This document shows, piece by piece, positions 7,977-17,367 of a stretch of 64,000 bases of DNA. The notes under the pieces were generated by a model, which was not told the origin of the DNA, did no database searches, and was given only the letters and a program-made list of their open reading frames with translations. How positions within the stretch are numbered: position 1 is the stretch's first letter; every line of letters starts with the position of its first letter. Position numbers and translations under genes: made by a program. This DNA comes from Butyrivibrio sp. AC2005 (GTDB lineage: Bacteria > Bacillota > Clostridia > Lachnospirales > Lachnospiraceae). The stretch lies in contig NZ_AUJI01000030.1 in NCBI RefSeq assembly GCF_000424145.1, positions 1 through 64,000 of the forward strand. The letters run 5' to 3'.

Positions 7977-9296
7977 TTACATATCTTCCAGGCTATTTGA
8001 TACATTTGTGAAGAGTTCAGTGTAGATGGCTTTATCTTTTAAGGGAGCTACCACCTCAAAGGTCATCCAGTATACTTCCTTTGTCTGTTCATCAGTCCAC
8101 ATTGTGCCTAAATATTTTTCCAAATAAGGAATCCCACCACAGTTGACTTTATAGTCTGCCCAATATGAACTTTTACTAAATGATGGATCACCTAAAGCTT
8201 CTCTGTTTGAGAATATTCCACATTTTGAGACATAGGCTCCATCCAGCAACTGCTGATAACATGATATAAGCTGCTCATCTGTGAGACTTTGGAAATCCAG
8301 ATTCATAGGTGACATTCCGATAATTATTGATGCACCGTTAAGGTCAGACCAGATTTCATAACTGCCCACCGTTTCATGAGAAAACCTGCCGCCCGGCAAT
8401 TTAATCAGCATATGTTTGTCATCATAAGATACATATTCAGTGCAGGTTGCCGATTCAAGGGGAGTTCCGCCGGGAATTACCAGTGCCTCATCACTGTTAG
8501 TATCAAAAAATGAATCTCTGAGTGTAAGGCTGTCTGTAGGATCTTCGCCTTTTTTTGAACAGATCAGAAGTATTTTCTTGGAATCTCCTTTGCTGTTTAG
8601 CTGTTGCCAGCACTGTGCACCACCTGAATAGCCATCACATTTAAAAGTGCATTTATAGAAGAATTTGCCGGGTTCTGTTGCATCAAGATCTGCCGATTCC
8701 TCATCCAGAATCTGAGCATTGGTAAACTCAGCCTGCAAAATTCTCTTGGCTTCCCTTGACAATGAATCAATTCTCTCGGAAGGAGCAATTCTATTAACGG
8801 ATGCACTGGTAACAAGCTCATCAGCACTGAAGGCTTCATCAAATATTATGATTTTCGTTTTAACCATATCATCCGCTTTGGTCGCAAAATCCAATTGAAT
8901 CCCGGATTCATAATCATTCTCGGAAACACTTCCATAAAGCTTATCCGGGAATTTGAATGTATAAATATAATTATCTTTTGACGATGCATATTGAGAATTA
9001 AAGTCAAGCTGAGCATAGTCAATAGATGTCATAGCGGTATAAATAAACAAAAGTATTATTGGAATCAGTACAACAGCAGCTATAACTACGGCAATAATCT
9101 TTGCAGTTTTTGCCCGCTGACTTTTAACCTTTGCCTTCTGCTCCTGAACTTCACGTTCCATTCTTGCAACTTCAGCCGCTTCTGCATCTCGTTTTGCCTG
9201 TTCCCTGGCAGCTATTTTTTCTTCTTCCTTCTTTTTTTGCGTAGATACAAATAACGCTGCAGTTTCTTCTGTTTCATTTAAATTAACATCACTCAT
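7977..9296 (-). CDS. Type VII-linked membrane protein with N-terminal coiled coil (paralog B)
   Basis: 439 residues, family not recognised. Residues 1-20 (MSDVNLNETEETAALFVSTQ) nearly match the start of the upstream gene. A charged coiled coil (21-64) and one membrane helix (about 66-88) follow, then an extracytoplasmic domain of about 350 residues. One transmembrane helix with a small cytosolic part and a large outer domain makes it a candidate replacement for EssA/EssB. The start overlaps the end of the preceding gene by 8 bp, implying coupled translation. The gene ends 18 bp before essC. Function is inferred only from context and topology. Confidence 0.85.
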   Translation of the reverse strand: MSDVNLNETEETAALFVSTQKKKEEEKIAAREQAKRDAEAAEVARMEREVQEQKAKVKSQRAKTAKIIAVVIAAVVLIPIILLFIYTAMTSIDYAQLDFNSQYASSKDNYIYTFKFPDKLYGSVSENDYESGIQLDFATKADDMVKTKIIIFDEAFSADELVTSASVNRIAPSERIDSLSREAKRILQAEFTNAQILDEESADLDATEPGKFFYKCTFKCDGYSGGAQCWQQLNSKGDSKKILLICSKKGEDPTDSLTLRDSFFDTNSDEALVIPGGTPLESATCTEYVSYDDKHMLIKLPGGRFSHETVGSYEIWSDLNGASIIIGMSPMNLDFQSLTDEQLISCYQQLLDGAYVSKCGIFSNREALGDPSFSKSSYWADYKVNCGGIPYLEKYLGTMWTDEQTKEVYWMTFEVVAPLKDKAIYTELFTNVSNSLEDM

Positions 9297-10707
9297 AGCT
9301 CATTCCCCCATTATGATCATACATATGCGCAAGAGCATTTTCGAAAATTGTGTCGTATACCTCTGCATCCTTGTATGGTGAATACATTCTAAAGCTCAGT
9401 ACAATATATCGATCATTGATAACTGATATATCATAATAATCTGATTCACGCATTTCCACTCCATCAACATTAACCTTCGCTTTTTTATATGTATCCATTA
9501 CGCCAAGCACGGCATTTTTTTCCTCTTCTATTTCTCTTTTGGAAGTGGGTACCACCGTTTGCTCAATAAATGAATTGTAGGTGGCATAAAGCTTTTGCAT
9601 ATCGATATTACTGGGATCAAGGGAATCCGAAGAACCAAAATCCACAGCAGTTATAACAAGTAGTGCGCCGTTATTATCTGTGTAATAGACCTGGCCACCG
9701 CTCTCTACACCGCCATAGTTATCGTACTTAAGATACTGTGTAAATAAGCCCTTGGGTAAAGCCAATGTGATTTTAGCCTTGTCGTAAAAGCTGACGTCCT
9801 CCACATCGGTACTTGTCGGAGTATTACTGCCCGGAGTTTTAAGAGCATTTTCAGTATTGTTTTCTTCAAAGAGATCCCGCATTTTCAGATTTGCTTCTAC
9901 GTCATCACTGTTTGAAGTACTCTTTGCAATAAGTTTGTAAATACTATCACCGCTTTTTACATACCAGCCTGCAAGTGCTGAATTATGCTCATCCTTATCC
10001 GCACTGCATAGATATTCATACATAACGCTATTATCAGAACTTATGGTGCTTTGACTCTCCCGCGATATTATTCCACCACCGGTTACAGCTTTTACACTTT
10101 CTTTAAGCTCATTATTTCTGGTAGTTGCTTCCCATTCCCATAAAAAGTTTGACTCGGAAAAAGGATACTTAAGTATCTTTTCACATATTACTTCAACCGA
10201 TATGTCCGGATTCTCTTCCTGTTCAAAGAAAACATGCTTGGAGTTTCCTCCATCCTCTACATGTACTTTTTTAAACTTATCAGAAGGATAGGAAAGCTTA
10301 AGATCATAGCCATCTGATGACAAGTCGTACTCGGCATTAAATGTAAGATTATCCTCAATAACTACTGCTTCTTTTTGAACAGTTTCTTCCTTGGGACCGG
10401 TTATTTTTATAACAATGAATACCAAAATAGCAATACCGGCCAGTGCACCAATGATAATCGGCAGTTTGATTCCTGCCTTGTCTCCTCGTTCAACCTTTTT
10501 ATTTAAGGCTGTGCCTACCTTTTCAGCCTTTTGTTTCCTCGAAGCAACTTCCTCTTCCTGTTTTTTTATTTCTTCTTCCCTTGCTGCTTTTTTGGCCAGT
10601 TCCTCAGCTTCTGCCCTTTTTGCTGCCTCCTCAGCCTGCTTTTTCTTTTGCGCTGAAACAAATAACACAGAAGTATCTTCGGTGTTGTTTAAGTTTTCAT
10701 CTCCCAT
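9289..10707 (-). CDS. Type VII-linked membrane protein with N-terminal coiled coil (paralog A)
   Basis: 472 residues, paralog of the next gene. The N-terminus MGDENLNNTEDTSVLFVSAQ shares the TExT-x2-LFVS motif. Residues 21-65 are a Lys/Glu/Ala coiled coil and 82-101 a membrane helix, followed by an extracytoplasmic domain of about 370 residues. The family is not recognised. The conserved Thr-rich start resembles the ETTSVF phospho-acceptor segment of GarA-type proteins, which could be a ligand for the FHA domain of EssC; this is inference. The ribosome site is AAGGAG. It is 17 bp downstream of the small DUF2442-like gene. Confidence 0.85.
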   Translation of the reverse strand: MGDENLNNTEDTSVLFVSAQKKKQAEEAAKRAEAEELAKKAAREEEIKKQEEEVASRKQKAEKVGTALNKKVERGDKAGIKLPIIIGALAGIAILVFIVIKITGPKEETVQKEAVVIEDNLTFNAEYDLSSDGYDLKLSYPSDKFKKVHVEDGGNSKHVFFEQEENPDISVEVICEKILKYPFSESNFLWEWEATTRNNELKESVKAVTGGGIISRESQSTISSDNSVMYEYLCSADKDEHNSALAGWYVKSGDSIYKLIAKSTSNSDDVEANLKMRDLFEENNTENALKTPGSNTPTSTDVEDVSFYDKAKITLALPKGLFTQYLKYDNYGGVESGGQVYYTDNNGALLVITAVDFGSSDSLDPSNIDMQKLYATYNSFIEQTVVPTSKREIEEEKNAVLGVMDTYKKAKVNVDGVEMRESDYYDISVINDRYIVLSFRMYSPYKDAEVYDTIFENALAHMYDHNGGMSYE

Positions 10708-10724
10708 TACTCTTTCTCCTTCTT

Positions 10725-10976
10725 CTATTCATCTGACCCATCGCCCTGTTCGGCCATATTCAGGATTTCATCATGACTGATCTCCACATCGCCAAAACGG
10801 ACAAAGATACCGTTTGTTACTGCGCTGTTCCATACACCTTCATCGGAGAGCTTTTTAAACCTGACCTTATCCAGATAAGGCTTCATGTCCAATAGCATTT
10901 TTGAGCCAGTGATAAAATCCACCTTCAGCACGTAATCAGCCAATGGTTCAACATCTAAAATGTACTTTCTCTTCAC
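10725..10976 (-). CDS. DUF2442-like small protein
   Basis: 83 residues from a GTG start with a strong GAGGAGGGAG site 7 bases upstream; an in-frame ATG at 11039 has no such site. The sequence (DVEPLADYVLKVDFITGSKMLLDMKPYL, then VRFGDVEISHDEIL) matches the DUF2442 fold, small proteins often found beside toxin-antitoxin or regulatory genes. It is the first gene of the type VII operon, but its role there is unknown. Confidence 0.7.
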   Translation of the reverse strand: MKRKYILDVEPLADYVLKVDFITGSKMLLDMKPYLDKVRFKKLSDEGVWNSAVTNGIFVRFGDVEISHDEILNMAEQGDGSDE

Positions 10977-11049
10977 ATATACTCCCTCCTCTACAATTTT
11001 CGCCTCATTACTGCGTTTTTTTATTTCATGAAAATACAAAAATTTTGAA

Positions 11050-11090
11050 ATAAAAAAACATAACCACCTTACAAATTGTAAGATGGTTAT
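11050..11090 (-). terminator. Rho-independent terminator of the LuxR gene
   Basis: Read on the minus strand, the arm ATAACCATCTTACA pairs with TGTAAGGTGGTTAT (11060-11090) and runs into GTTTTTTTA. It follows the stop of the MalT-like gene by about 40 bp. A smaller plus-strand hairpin (AACCTAA/TTAGGTT at 11106-11121, then T6) sits inside the same gap. Confidence 0.8.
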
Positions 11091-11132
11091 AAAAAATTAA
11101 ACATTAACCTAAAGTTAGGTTTTTTATTTATT

Positions 11133-13631
11133 CTATTTTTTTTCAATCATTTCAAAGAGTTTTTGTCTCTTTATACGTCTGTCACCCTCGATTTCCAGCT
11201 TTGAATAAATCTGGTTTACATATTGCTTTACACTTCCTTCCGATATAAAAAGTTTTTCTGCTATTTCTCTTCCGCTCATTCGCTCGTGCATCAGAGTTGC
11301 AATTTCATATTCACGCTTTGTAAGAACAGAAAGAGAATCGGGAAGAACTGTTTCTCTTTTTTGCTTGTTTATGCGTTTCTCAAACAGATCACCCAAGGTA
11401 TAAATTACATCAATAAAAGCAGAGTTACTTTCAGTTACGCATTCCTTCATTATGTCTTTTATGTATTGGTAATTTTCGGCAAAAGGAAGTGCAAGCTTAT
11501 CAGGCAGTGCATCTTCCAGAGCTTTCTTCAGAGCCAAAACTCCTTCACTTCTCTTTCCCATTTTTTCATAGGCTGCAGCTGTCTGGATGTTTAAGTGCAT
11601 ACCTACCAGAGCATAGTGCATACCATGACACATTTCGATGAGTTCGGTATTTTTAGCTATTACCTTTGGATAATCTCCCTGCAGCAGGTAAACCTGATTT
11701 TCAATCATCTCATTCATCGGTTTCCCCGGAGCCAGAAGATTTATGGTAGCGAGCAAATGACGTCTGAAAATGTCCGGAATCTTATCTTCTTTTCCTACGA
11801 GTGCATAGTAATACGACTGGTTTGCAATTAATATATTGATCTGTGCGATGTTACGCTGGCTTAAAAGCTCATTATATCGCTCCTCAAAGGTGCATCTTGG
11901 CTTCACATCTGTAAAAAGAGAAAGTCTTCGCATAGTAAAATCAGCGCACAGAACCATGTTTTCCTGATTAGCGGATTCAGCCATATTATAGGCCTGTTCA
12001 AGAAGAAGCTGTGTGTCAACAAAATCTCCCTGCATCATGCAGGCTTCGGCTCTCATTATTTTTTCAGCACCCTTGCCATGGCCATCTGTTATTTTGTAAT
12101 AATGTGGCATGCACTCATCCATTTCAGTAAGGTATTTTGCAAGCTCCCCGGGCTCTCTGTAATACATCATAAATACTGAAGGTGATCCAAAGGTCCATCC
12201 ACCCTTGTTGCTAAGGCTGATTGCTTCGTGCGTCATTTTCTCACTTGCACTTCTATGCAAGCTGCTCATGGCACTTATGTCGTTATACATAAGAAAACTT
12301 GTTATAAGATCACATTCACCAAGGAGATTTCCTTTTTCCGATTCATCCATTTCCGGCTGATTCGAAATGGCAGAAAGAAGCAGTCCCTTAATTTCCAACA
12401 TTTTGGGAATCCTATGCCAGTTAAACATGCATCTCATAAGAACGAGAAGTGAAAATGGATGTCTGCTCAATATATCAGCAGAACATTTATCCAATAGAGA
12501 AATTACTTCATCCGGATTTTGTGTTGCAAGTAGTATGCCTGCATCTGCTTTGACCACATCGAGGAGAGAATCATAATTTTCGCTTTGTCTGTATGCCGCT
12601 AAAGCATGTATATACTGTTCATGATCTTTATACCAATCGCCATATCTGTTTATGTAAGAAAGCTGTTTTCCCTTAGGAAGTTCTTTAAAAGTTCTTTCCG
12701 CACATTCCTTCATCATGTGGTGAAAACGAAAATGAATGCCATCAGGAAGTCTGGTCACGAAAGCATTTTGTTCAGTCATGGCTTTTATCATCGACTCTGC
12801 TATGTCATATCCGGTAATGTAAGAAGCCATTTCTACAGTAAATTCATCAGCCAGACCCATTACTGCCAGGAATTCACGCTGATCCTCCTTAAGCGGATCA
12901 ATCATGGCTGAACGGAACATAGTATAAATATCGGAATCGTTATCTGCCAGTATCCCCTGCTCGGAAAAAGTTCGAAGATTAAGGTAAATTGCCGAAAACC
13001 ATCCTTCACTTGAATATAAAAGCTGGTCTATTTGTGAAGCTGTCAGTTCTGTTCCACATTTATGCGCGTATACTGAAAGCTCAGTGTGATTAAGCCTGAG
13101 ATTACCTATGCCTATCTGATGAACCTTATTCCCAAGCCTGAGTATTTCTCCGGCAGGAAGAAATCGGTCCCGACTGGCAATTATCATATGAACATTATCA
13201 GGTAATCGTCCAACCAAAAGGCATATAAATTCCGTTACTCTCCGATCTGTCATCAAATGAAAGTCATCAAGAAATATATAAGTGGGAATAACACCACCTA
13301 ATTCATGACAAACAGCATCTACAAGAAGACTTCCGCTGGCAGGATCATTTGGATAAGGATATTCCTTAAGAAAATTAAAACCTGCATAATCGAAGGCATC
13401 CTGAATGCTTTTCCAAAAAATCGCAAGATTGTCAGAATAGACGCTTATGCGTATAGTATTTATTTTTTCCTTATGGGATTTTTCTGTGAGAAACCAGTTT
13501 ACTGCTGTGGTTTTTCCATATCCCATTGGAGCAACTACAGTAGTTAAGGTACAATACGCAATTTGTCTAAGACATTCCTGAAGGCGTTCAGAAATATAGA
13601 TAGTATTTAAATTCCCCCGGCGTTTTGGCAT
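11133..13631 (-). CDS. MalT-like ATP-dependent LuxR regulator
   Basis: 832 residues, the architecture of MalT/LAL (STAND) regulators. The N-terminal P-loop is PMGYGKTT (35-42), with a Walker B at YIFLDDFHL. The middle is a long helical TPR-like region. A C-terminal LuxR HTH spans about 765-832 (LTKREYEIATLMHERMSGREIAEKLF, SEGSVKQYVNQIYSKL). Such proteins bind ATP and an inducer, oligomerise and activate transcription. It is transcribed toward the type VII operon but has its own terminator, so it may or may not regulate it. The GAGGGG site fits the chosen start. Confidence 0.93.
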   Translation of the reverse strand: MPKRRGNLNTIYISERLQECLRQIAYCTLTTVVAPMGYGKTTAVNWFLTEKSHKEKINTIRISVYSDNLAIFWKSIQDAFDYAGFNFLKEYPYPNDPASGSLLVDAVCHELGGVIPTYIFLDDFHLMTDRRVTEFICLLVGRLPDNVHMIIASRDRFLPAGEILRLGNKVHQIGIGNLRLNHTELSVYAHKCGTELTASQIDQLLYSSEGWFSAIYLNLRTFSEQGILADNDSDIYTMFRSAMIDPLKEDQREFLAVMGLADEFTVEMASYITGYDIAESMIKAMTEQNAFVTRLPDGIHFRFHHMMKECAERTFKELPKGKQLSYINRYGDWYKDHEQYIHALAAYRQSENYDSLLDVVKADAGILLATQNPDEVISLLDKCSADILSRHPFSLLVLMRCMFNWHRIPKMLEIKGLLLSAISNQPEMDESEKGNLLGECDLITSFLMYNDISAMSSLHRSASEKMTHEAISLSNKGGWTFGSPSVFMMYYREPGELAKYLTEMDECMPHYYKITDGHGKGAEKIMRAEACMMQGDFVDTQLLLEQAYNMAESANQENMVLCADFTMRRLSLFTDVKPRCTFEERYNELLSQRNIAQINILIANQSYYYALVGKEDKIPDIFRRHLLATINLLAPGKPMNEMIENQVYLLQGDYPKVIAKNTELIEMCHGMHYALVGMHLNIQTAAAYEKMGKRSEGVLALKKALEDALPDKLALPFAENYQYIKDIMKECVTESNSAFIDVIYTLGDLFEKRINKQKRETVLPDSLSVLTKREYEIATLMHERMSGREIAEKLFISEGSVKQYVNQIYSKLEIEGDRRIKRQKLFEMIEKK

Positions 13632-13670
13632 ATTATAATCCCCTCAAATAACCATTTCCCCATTTGAAAC

Positions 13671-13728
13671 AATCTAAGTGAAATATATATAGATATTATC
13701 AAATATCCACATATATTTCACTTAGATT
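13671..13728. repeat. Long inverted repeat upstream of the LuxR gene
   Basis: An 18-bp arm AATCTAAGTGAAATATAT is repeated in inverted form (ATATATTTCACTTAGATT), with an inner GATATT/AAATATC pairing, followed by a T-rich run on the plus strand. It is in the 155-bp gap between the ZIP gene stop and the LuxR start. It may be a terminator for the ZIP operon or an operator for the LuxR gene; the poor T-run on the minus strand favours the operator. Confidence 0.65.
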
Positions 13729-13786
13729 TTTAATTTTTTATGCAATTTCTATAAGGTTTCATGCACCTCCTTCCTACTGAAGAGCT

Positions 13787-14554
13787 TCACCCTAATCCTA
13801 CATCCAGAGCCATCATGAGTATGAATCCCAGAGCAAAAGAGATTGTTCCGATATTCGAATGCTCACCCTCGGACATCTCCGGGATAAGTTCCTCTACAAC
13901 GACATACATCATGGCTCCTGCTGCAAAGCTCAAAAGATATGGCATTAGCGGGATAAACAATCCTGATGCAGCAATGACCAGTAATGCACCTATAGGTTCA
14001 ACAATTCCGGACAGAACGCCATAAAGAAAAGTCTTTCCCTTGGGAACTCCCTCTCCCAAAAGTGGCATGGAAACTATTGCTCCTTCAGGGAAGTTCTGTA
14101 TAGCAATACCGATTGCCAGAGCAAGTGCTCCTGTAAAAGAGATTGTGCTGTTTCCATAAAGCCATCCTGCGCAAACTATTCCTACCGCCATTCCTTCAGG
14201 CAGATTATGGAGAGTAACCGCCAAAACAAGCTTAGTTGTTCTCTTTAACCCACTCCTTGGACCTTCCTCGTTTTTATCCAGATGCATGTGTGGCGTTACC
14301 ATATCCAGTACCAAAAGGAAAAGCATTCCTATACTGAATCCGACAGATACAGGAAGAAATCCAAGTTTTCCCATTTCCGCAGTCTGATCCAGTGCTGGAA
14401 GCAATAAACTAAAAAAAGATGCGGACACCATAACTCCCGATGCAAAGCCCGTAAGGGCACGTTGCATATTCTGGCTCATCTCTTTTTTAAACAAAAATAC
14501 ACTGGCAGCTCCCAGCGCCGTCCCCAGGAACGGAATAATGATTATGTTCCACAT
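13787..14554 (-). CDS. ZIP family divalent metal transporter
   Basis: 255 residues with about eight hydrophobic helices. The metal-binding helices are recognisable: HNLPEGMAVGIV and QNFPEGAIVSMP, the HxxPEG and xNxPEG signatures of ZupT/ZIP importers. A His/acid-rich loop (HMHLDKNEEGPR) lies between helices 3 and 4. It probably imports Zn2+, Fe2+ or Mn2+ across the cell membrane. AAAGGAG lies 9 bases before the ATG. It stands 65 bp after the acyltransferase gene on the same strand and may be co-transcribed with it. Confidence 0.93.
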   Translation of the reverse strand: MWNIIIIPFLGTALGAASVFLFKKEMSQNMQRALTGFASGVMVSASFFSLLLPALDQTAEMGKLGFLPVSVGFSIGMLFLLVLDMVTPHMHLDKNEEGPRSGLKRTTKLVLAVTLHNLPEGMAVGIVCAGWLYGNSTISFTGALALAIGIAIQNFPEGAIVSMPLLGEGVPKGKTFLYGVLSGIVEPIGALLVIAASGLFIPLMPYLLSFAAGAMMYVVVEELIPEMSEGEHSNIGTISFALGFILMMALDVGLG

Positions 14555-14618
14555 AGCCGCTTACTCCTTTAGTCCAACAGCCTCTTCTTAGGTAAATTAA
14601 ATTCTCCGGTAGTCAATT

Positions 14619-15893
14619 TTATGGAAGCCTGTGTCTCGAAAGCTTCTTTGGAAAAGGGCCTTCCATGGTAAACGGAATCCCCAGCTCTTTAAGTACATCC
14701 TGAAAAGCATTGATGTATTTTTCGGTATTCAGCATTTGCATAAAGCAGACAAATATCTTATCGCCTACGGATGTTACCTCCAGCATCAGATGTCCTTCCA
14801 CGATTGCAACAAAGGATTCAATGTAATCCGCCACTTCTCCCCAGTCCATCTGGCCCGTATAATTCACATAATATGTTCCATGCTTGGCATCTTTTCCTGT
14901 TGACGGATCATTTTCCTTCATGTATTTTCTCTTGGCTTCAATCCCATGGATATCGTCAAGCTTTTCAAAAAGTTCAAGCTTTCCCCTAACCTCATTACTA
15001 CTTACGGAAGGATCAGTCTGCAAAATAATCTGCCCTCTGGTCATGGTTCCAAGTTTTTCCATATCCATCTTAAGCTGATCTCTTGTGTAATCAATATGGA
15101 TGTGGCTTAGGATATCACAATGCGCATTTTTAATACCGATATTGGCAGAAAGGTTATGAGCCATTTCTCCGCCAATAACGGTCACCTTCTCCGGAAGCAG
15201 CCTATCCAGTGCCTTAGCAACAGCAACCAGGAAAAACGCTGCTACACTGGAGTCATTTCCTCTTGCATAATTCATAATATCCTTTTGGGAAAATGTAAGC
15301 ACGCGATAATTATCATTCCGAAGAAATGGAACAAGTAGTGCTCTCATGTAATCAAAAACCATAACATAAGGATTTTTACTCTTATACTCATATATGGGTT
15401 CATCCTTTGGAAGTGTATCCAAAGAAGGTTCATCCATCTCACCTTCAAGCAGTGGATCGTCAGGTTTCCTAATGTTCGGAGCATTAGGCTCAATACCATA
15501 TTTATCCGCAACATACTGCCATAGCGTAGTCATTATCCATGGTTGTAATCCGCGACCTCCACACATGGTATGAGAAATATTAAAATAGATGTCCTTTCCA
15601 TCACATTCTAAAAAAAGCAAATGCCCATTTACCTCTTTACTGCCAAGATACGGCGTTTTGTCTCCCATGGGAAGAACAACAACCTCTTTATCATTAGGCA
15701 CACGTACATAAGCATCGCTTTCATCAATTTCTATTTTTACGGCAAAATAAGGGTATCTTTTGATAGCTTTATTGACAGCCACTCTTAGAACATCAATATC
15801 TACCCTTTCCTTCATTCTTGCCTTTGCCCGCACTACAAAAGCAAAATTTTTCTCATCTTTATATAAAGGATATGTGTCAACGCTGTATTTCAT
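14619..15893 (-). CDS. Condensation-domain-like acyltransferase
   Basis: 424 residues, resembling the chloramphenicol acetyltransferase/condensation (alcohol acetyltransferase-like) superfamily. The catalytic HxxxGG motif is HTMCGG at 108-113, and a conserved-type MNYARGNDSSVAAFFLVAVAKALDR block follows in the second half. Such stand-alone enzymes transfer acyl groups to hydroxyls or amines; the substrate cannot be read from the sequence. No signal peptide, so cytoplasmic. The start overlaps a strong GAGGGGAAGAGG site. It follows trpB2 by 26 bp, probably in the same transcript. Confidence 0.75.
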   Translation of the reverse strand: MKYSVDTYPLYKDEKNFAFVVRAKARMKERVDIDVLRVAVNKAIKRYPYFAVKIEIDESDAYVRVPNDKEVVVLPMGDKTPYLGSKEVNGHLLFLECDGKDIYFNISHTMCGGRGLQPWIMTTLWQYVADKYGIEPNAPNIRKPDDPLLEGEMDEPSLDTLPKDEPIYEYKSKNPYVMVFDYMRALLVPFLRNDNYRVLTFSQKDIMNYARGNDSSVAAFFLVAVAKALDRLLPEKVTVIGGEMAHNLSANIGIKNAHCDILSHIHIDYTRDQLKMDMEKLGTMTRGQIILQTDPSVSSNEVRGKLELFEKLDDIHGIEAKRKYMKENDPSTGKDAKHGTYYVNYTGQMDWGEVADYIESFVAIVEGHLMLEVTSVGDKIFVCFMQMLNTEKYINAFQDVLKELGIPFTMEGPFPKKLSRHRLP

Positions 15894-15919
15894 CCTCTTC
15901 CCCTCATATGAAACAAATA

Positions 15920-17299
15920 CTAGTCATTAACTTTAGGTAATCTTGCAAAGCTTTCTTCAAGTTCAGCATCTGTCGGTATGTAATCGGTCATATCGCCATC
16001 GTTAAACTTCTGATAAGCAACCATGTCAAAATAGCCGGTTCCTGTAAGTCCAAAGAGAATTGTCTTCTCCTCACCTGTCTCCTTACACTTAAGGGCTTCA
16101 TCGATTGCTGCCTTTATTGCATGTGAGCTCTCAGGTGCAGGAAGTATACCCTCAACTCTTGCAAATCTTTGAGCCGCTTCGAATACTGCTGTCTGCTCAG
16201 CTGTAATAGCCTCCATGTAACCATCGTGATAAAGCTGTGAAAGGATCGGGCTCATGCCGTGATATCTGAGTCCGCCTGCATGGTTAGCTGAAGGAATAAA
16301 GTTGCTGCCAAGTGTGTACATTTTGGCAAGCGGACATACCATACCTGTGTCACAGAAATCATATGCAAACTTACCTCTTGTAAAGCTGGGGCAGCTTGCG
16401 GGCTCGACTGCAACAATCCTGTAATCCTTTTCACCACGCAGCTTCTCACCCATGAAAGGAGAAATAAGTCCACCGAGGTTTGATCCGCCTCCTGCGCAGC
16501 CGATAATTATATCAGGAGTAATTCCGTATTTATCAAGGGCTGCCTTCGCTTCAAGGCCGATTACGGTCTGATGAAGGAGAACCTGATTAAGCACGCTTCC
16601 AAGAACATATCTGTATCCTTCTGTCTTGGTCGCCACCTCAACTGCCTCTGAAATTGCGCATCCAAGTGAACCTGTTGTTCCGGGATGTTCTGCATTGATC
16701 TTTTTTCCAATCTCTGTATCCATAGAAGGTGAAGGAGTCACGCTTGCACCATATGTACGCATAACCTCGCGTCTGAAAGGCTTCTGCTCATATGAAACCT
16801 TAACCATATAAACCTTGCAGTCAATTCCAAGATAAGCGGTTGCCATTGACAGAGCTGTTCCCCACTGTCCTGCTCCGGTTTCTGTTGTGACACCCTTAAG
16901 TCCCTGTTGCTTAGCATAATAAGCCTGAACTATTGCGGAATTAAGCTTGTGGCTTCCGCTTGTGTTGTTACCCTCAAACTTATAATAGATTTTGGCGGGT
17001 GTTCCAAGCGCCTTCTCAAGGCAGTAAGCTCTTACAAGAGGTGAAGGTCTGTACATCTTGTAGAAGTCCTGAATCTCCTGAGGTATGTCAATATAAGGAG
17101 TGGTATCATCAAGTTCCTGCTTAATAAGTTCATCGCAGAAAACCGGTCTTAAATCTTCAAATCCCATGGGTTTAAGTGTCTCAGGATTAAGAAGCGGAGC
17201 CGGCTTATTCTTCATGTCAGCACGCACGTTATACCACTGCTTCGGAATCTCATCTTCGCTCAAATAAATTTTGTACGGGATTGTTTTTTCTACACTCAT
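15920..17299 (-). CDS. trpB2: Tryptophan synthase beta-like enzyme, TrpB2 type
   Basis: 459 residues, longer than canonical TrpB (about 400) and typical of the TrpB2 branch. The PLP lysine lies in NNTSGSHKLNSA (about K118), the catalytic segment is TETGAGQWG, and GCAGGGSNLGG binds the PLP phosphate. There is no trpA nearby, so it probably acts alone, making L-Trp from indole and serine or phosphoserine. The ATG at 17299 (MSVEK) is preferred to one at 17308 because AAAGGA then has a usual distance. Confidence 0.92.
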   Translation of the reverse strand: MSVEKTIPYKIYLSEDEIPKQWYNVRADMKNKPAPLLNPETLKPMGFEDLRPVFCDELIKQELDDTTPYIDIPQEIQDFYKMYRPSPLVRAYCLEKALGTPAKIYYKFEGNNTSGSHKLNSAIVQAYYAKQQGLKGVTTETGAGQWGTALSMATAYLGIDCKVYMVKVSYEQKPFRREVMRTYGASVTPSPSMDTEIGKKINAEHPGTTGSLGCAISEAVEVATKTEGYRYVLGSVLNQVLLHQTVIGLEAKAALDKYGITPDIIIGCAGGGSNLGGLISPFMGEKLRGEKDYRIVAVEPASCPSFTRGKFAYDFCDTGMVCPLAKMYTLGSNFIPSANHAGGLRYHGMSPILSQLYHDGYMEAITAEQTAVFEAAQRFARVEGILPAPESSHAIKAAIDEALKCKETGEEKTILFGLTGTGYFDMVAYQKFNDGDMTDYIPTDAELEESFARLPKVND

Positions 17300-17367
17300 T
17301 GTTCTCATCCTTTCGCGATTTACTTTATTAAAGTATTGAAGTTTTTCGCTCGAAAGTCAACAGTAAA

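Noticed and set aside
15120-15338. Plus-strand frame opposite the acyltransferase gene
   Set aside because: Lies fully inside a well-supported gene on the other strand and has no independent support.
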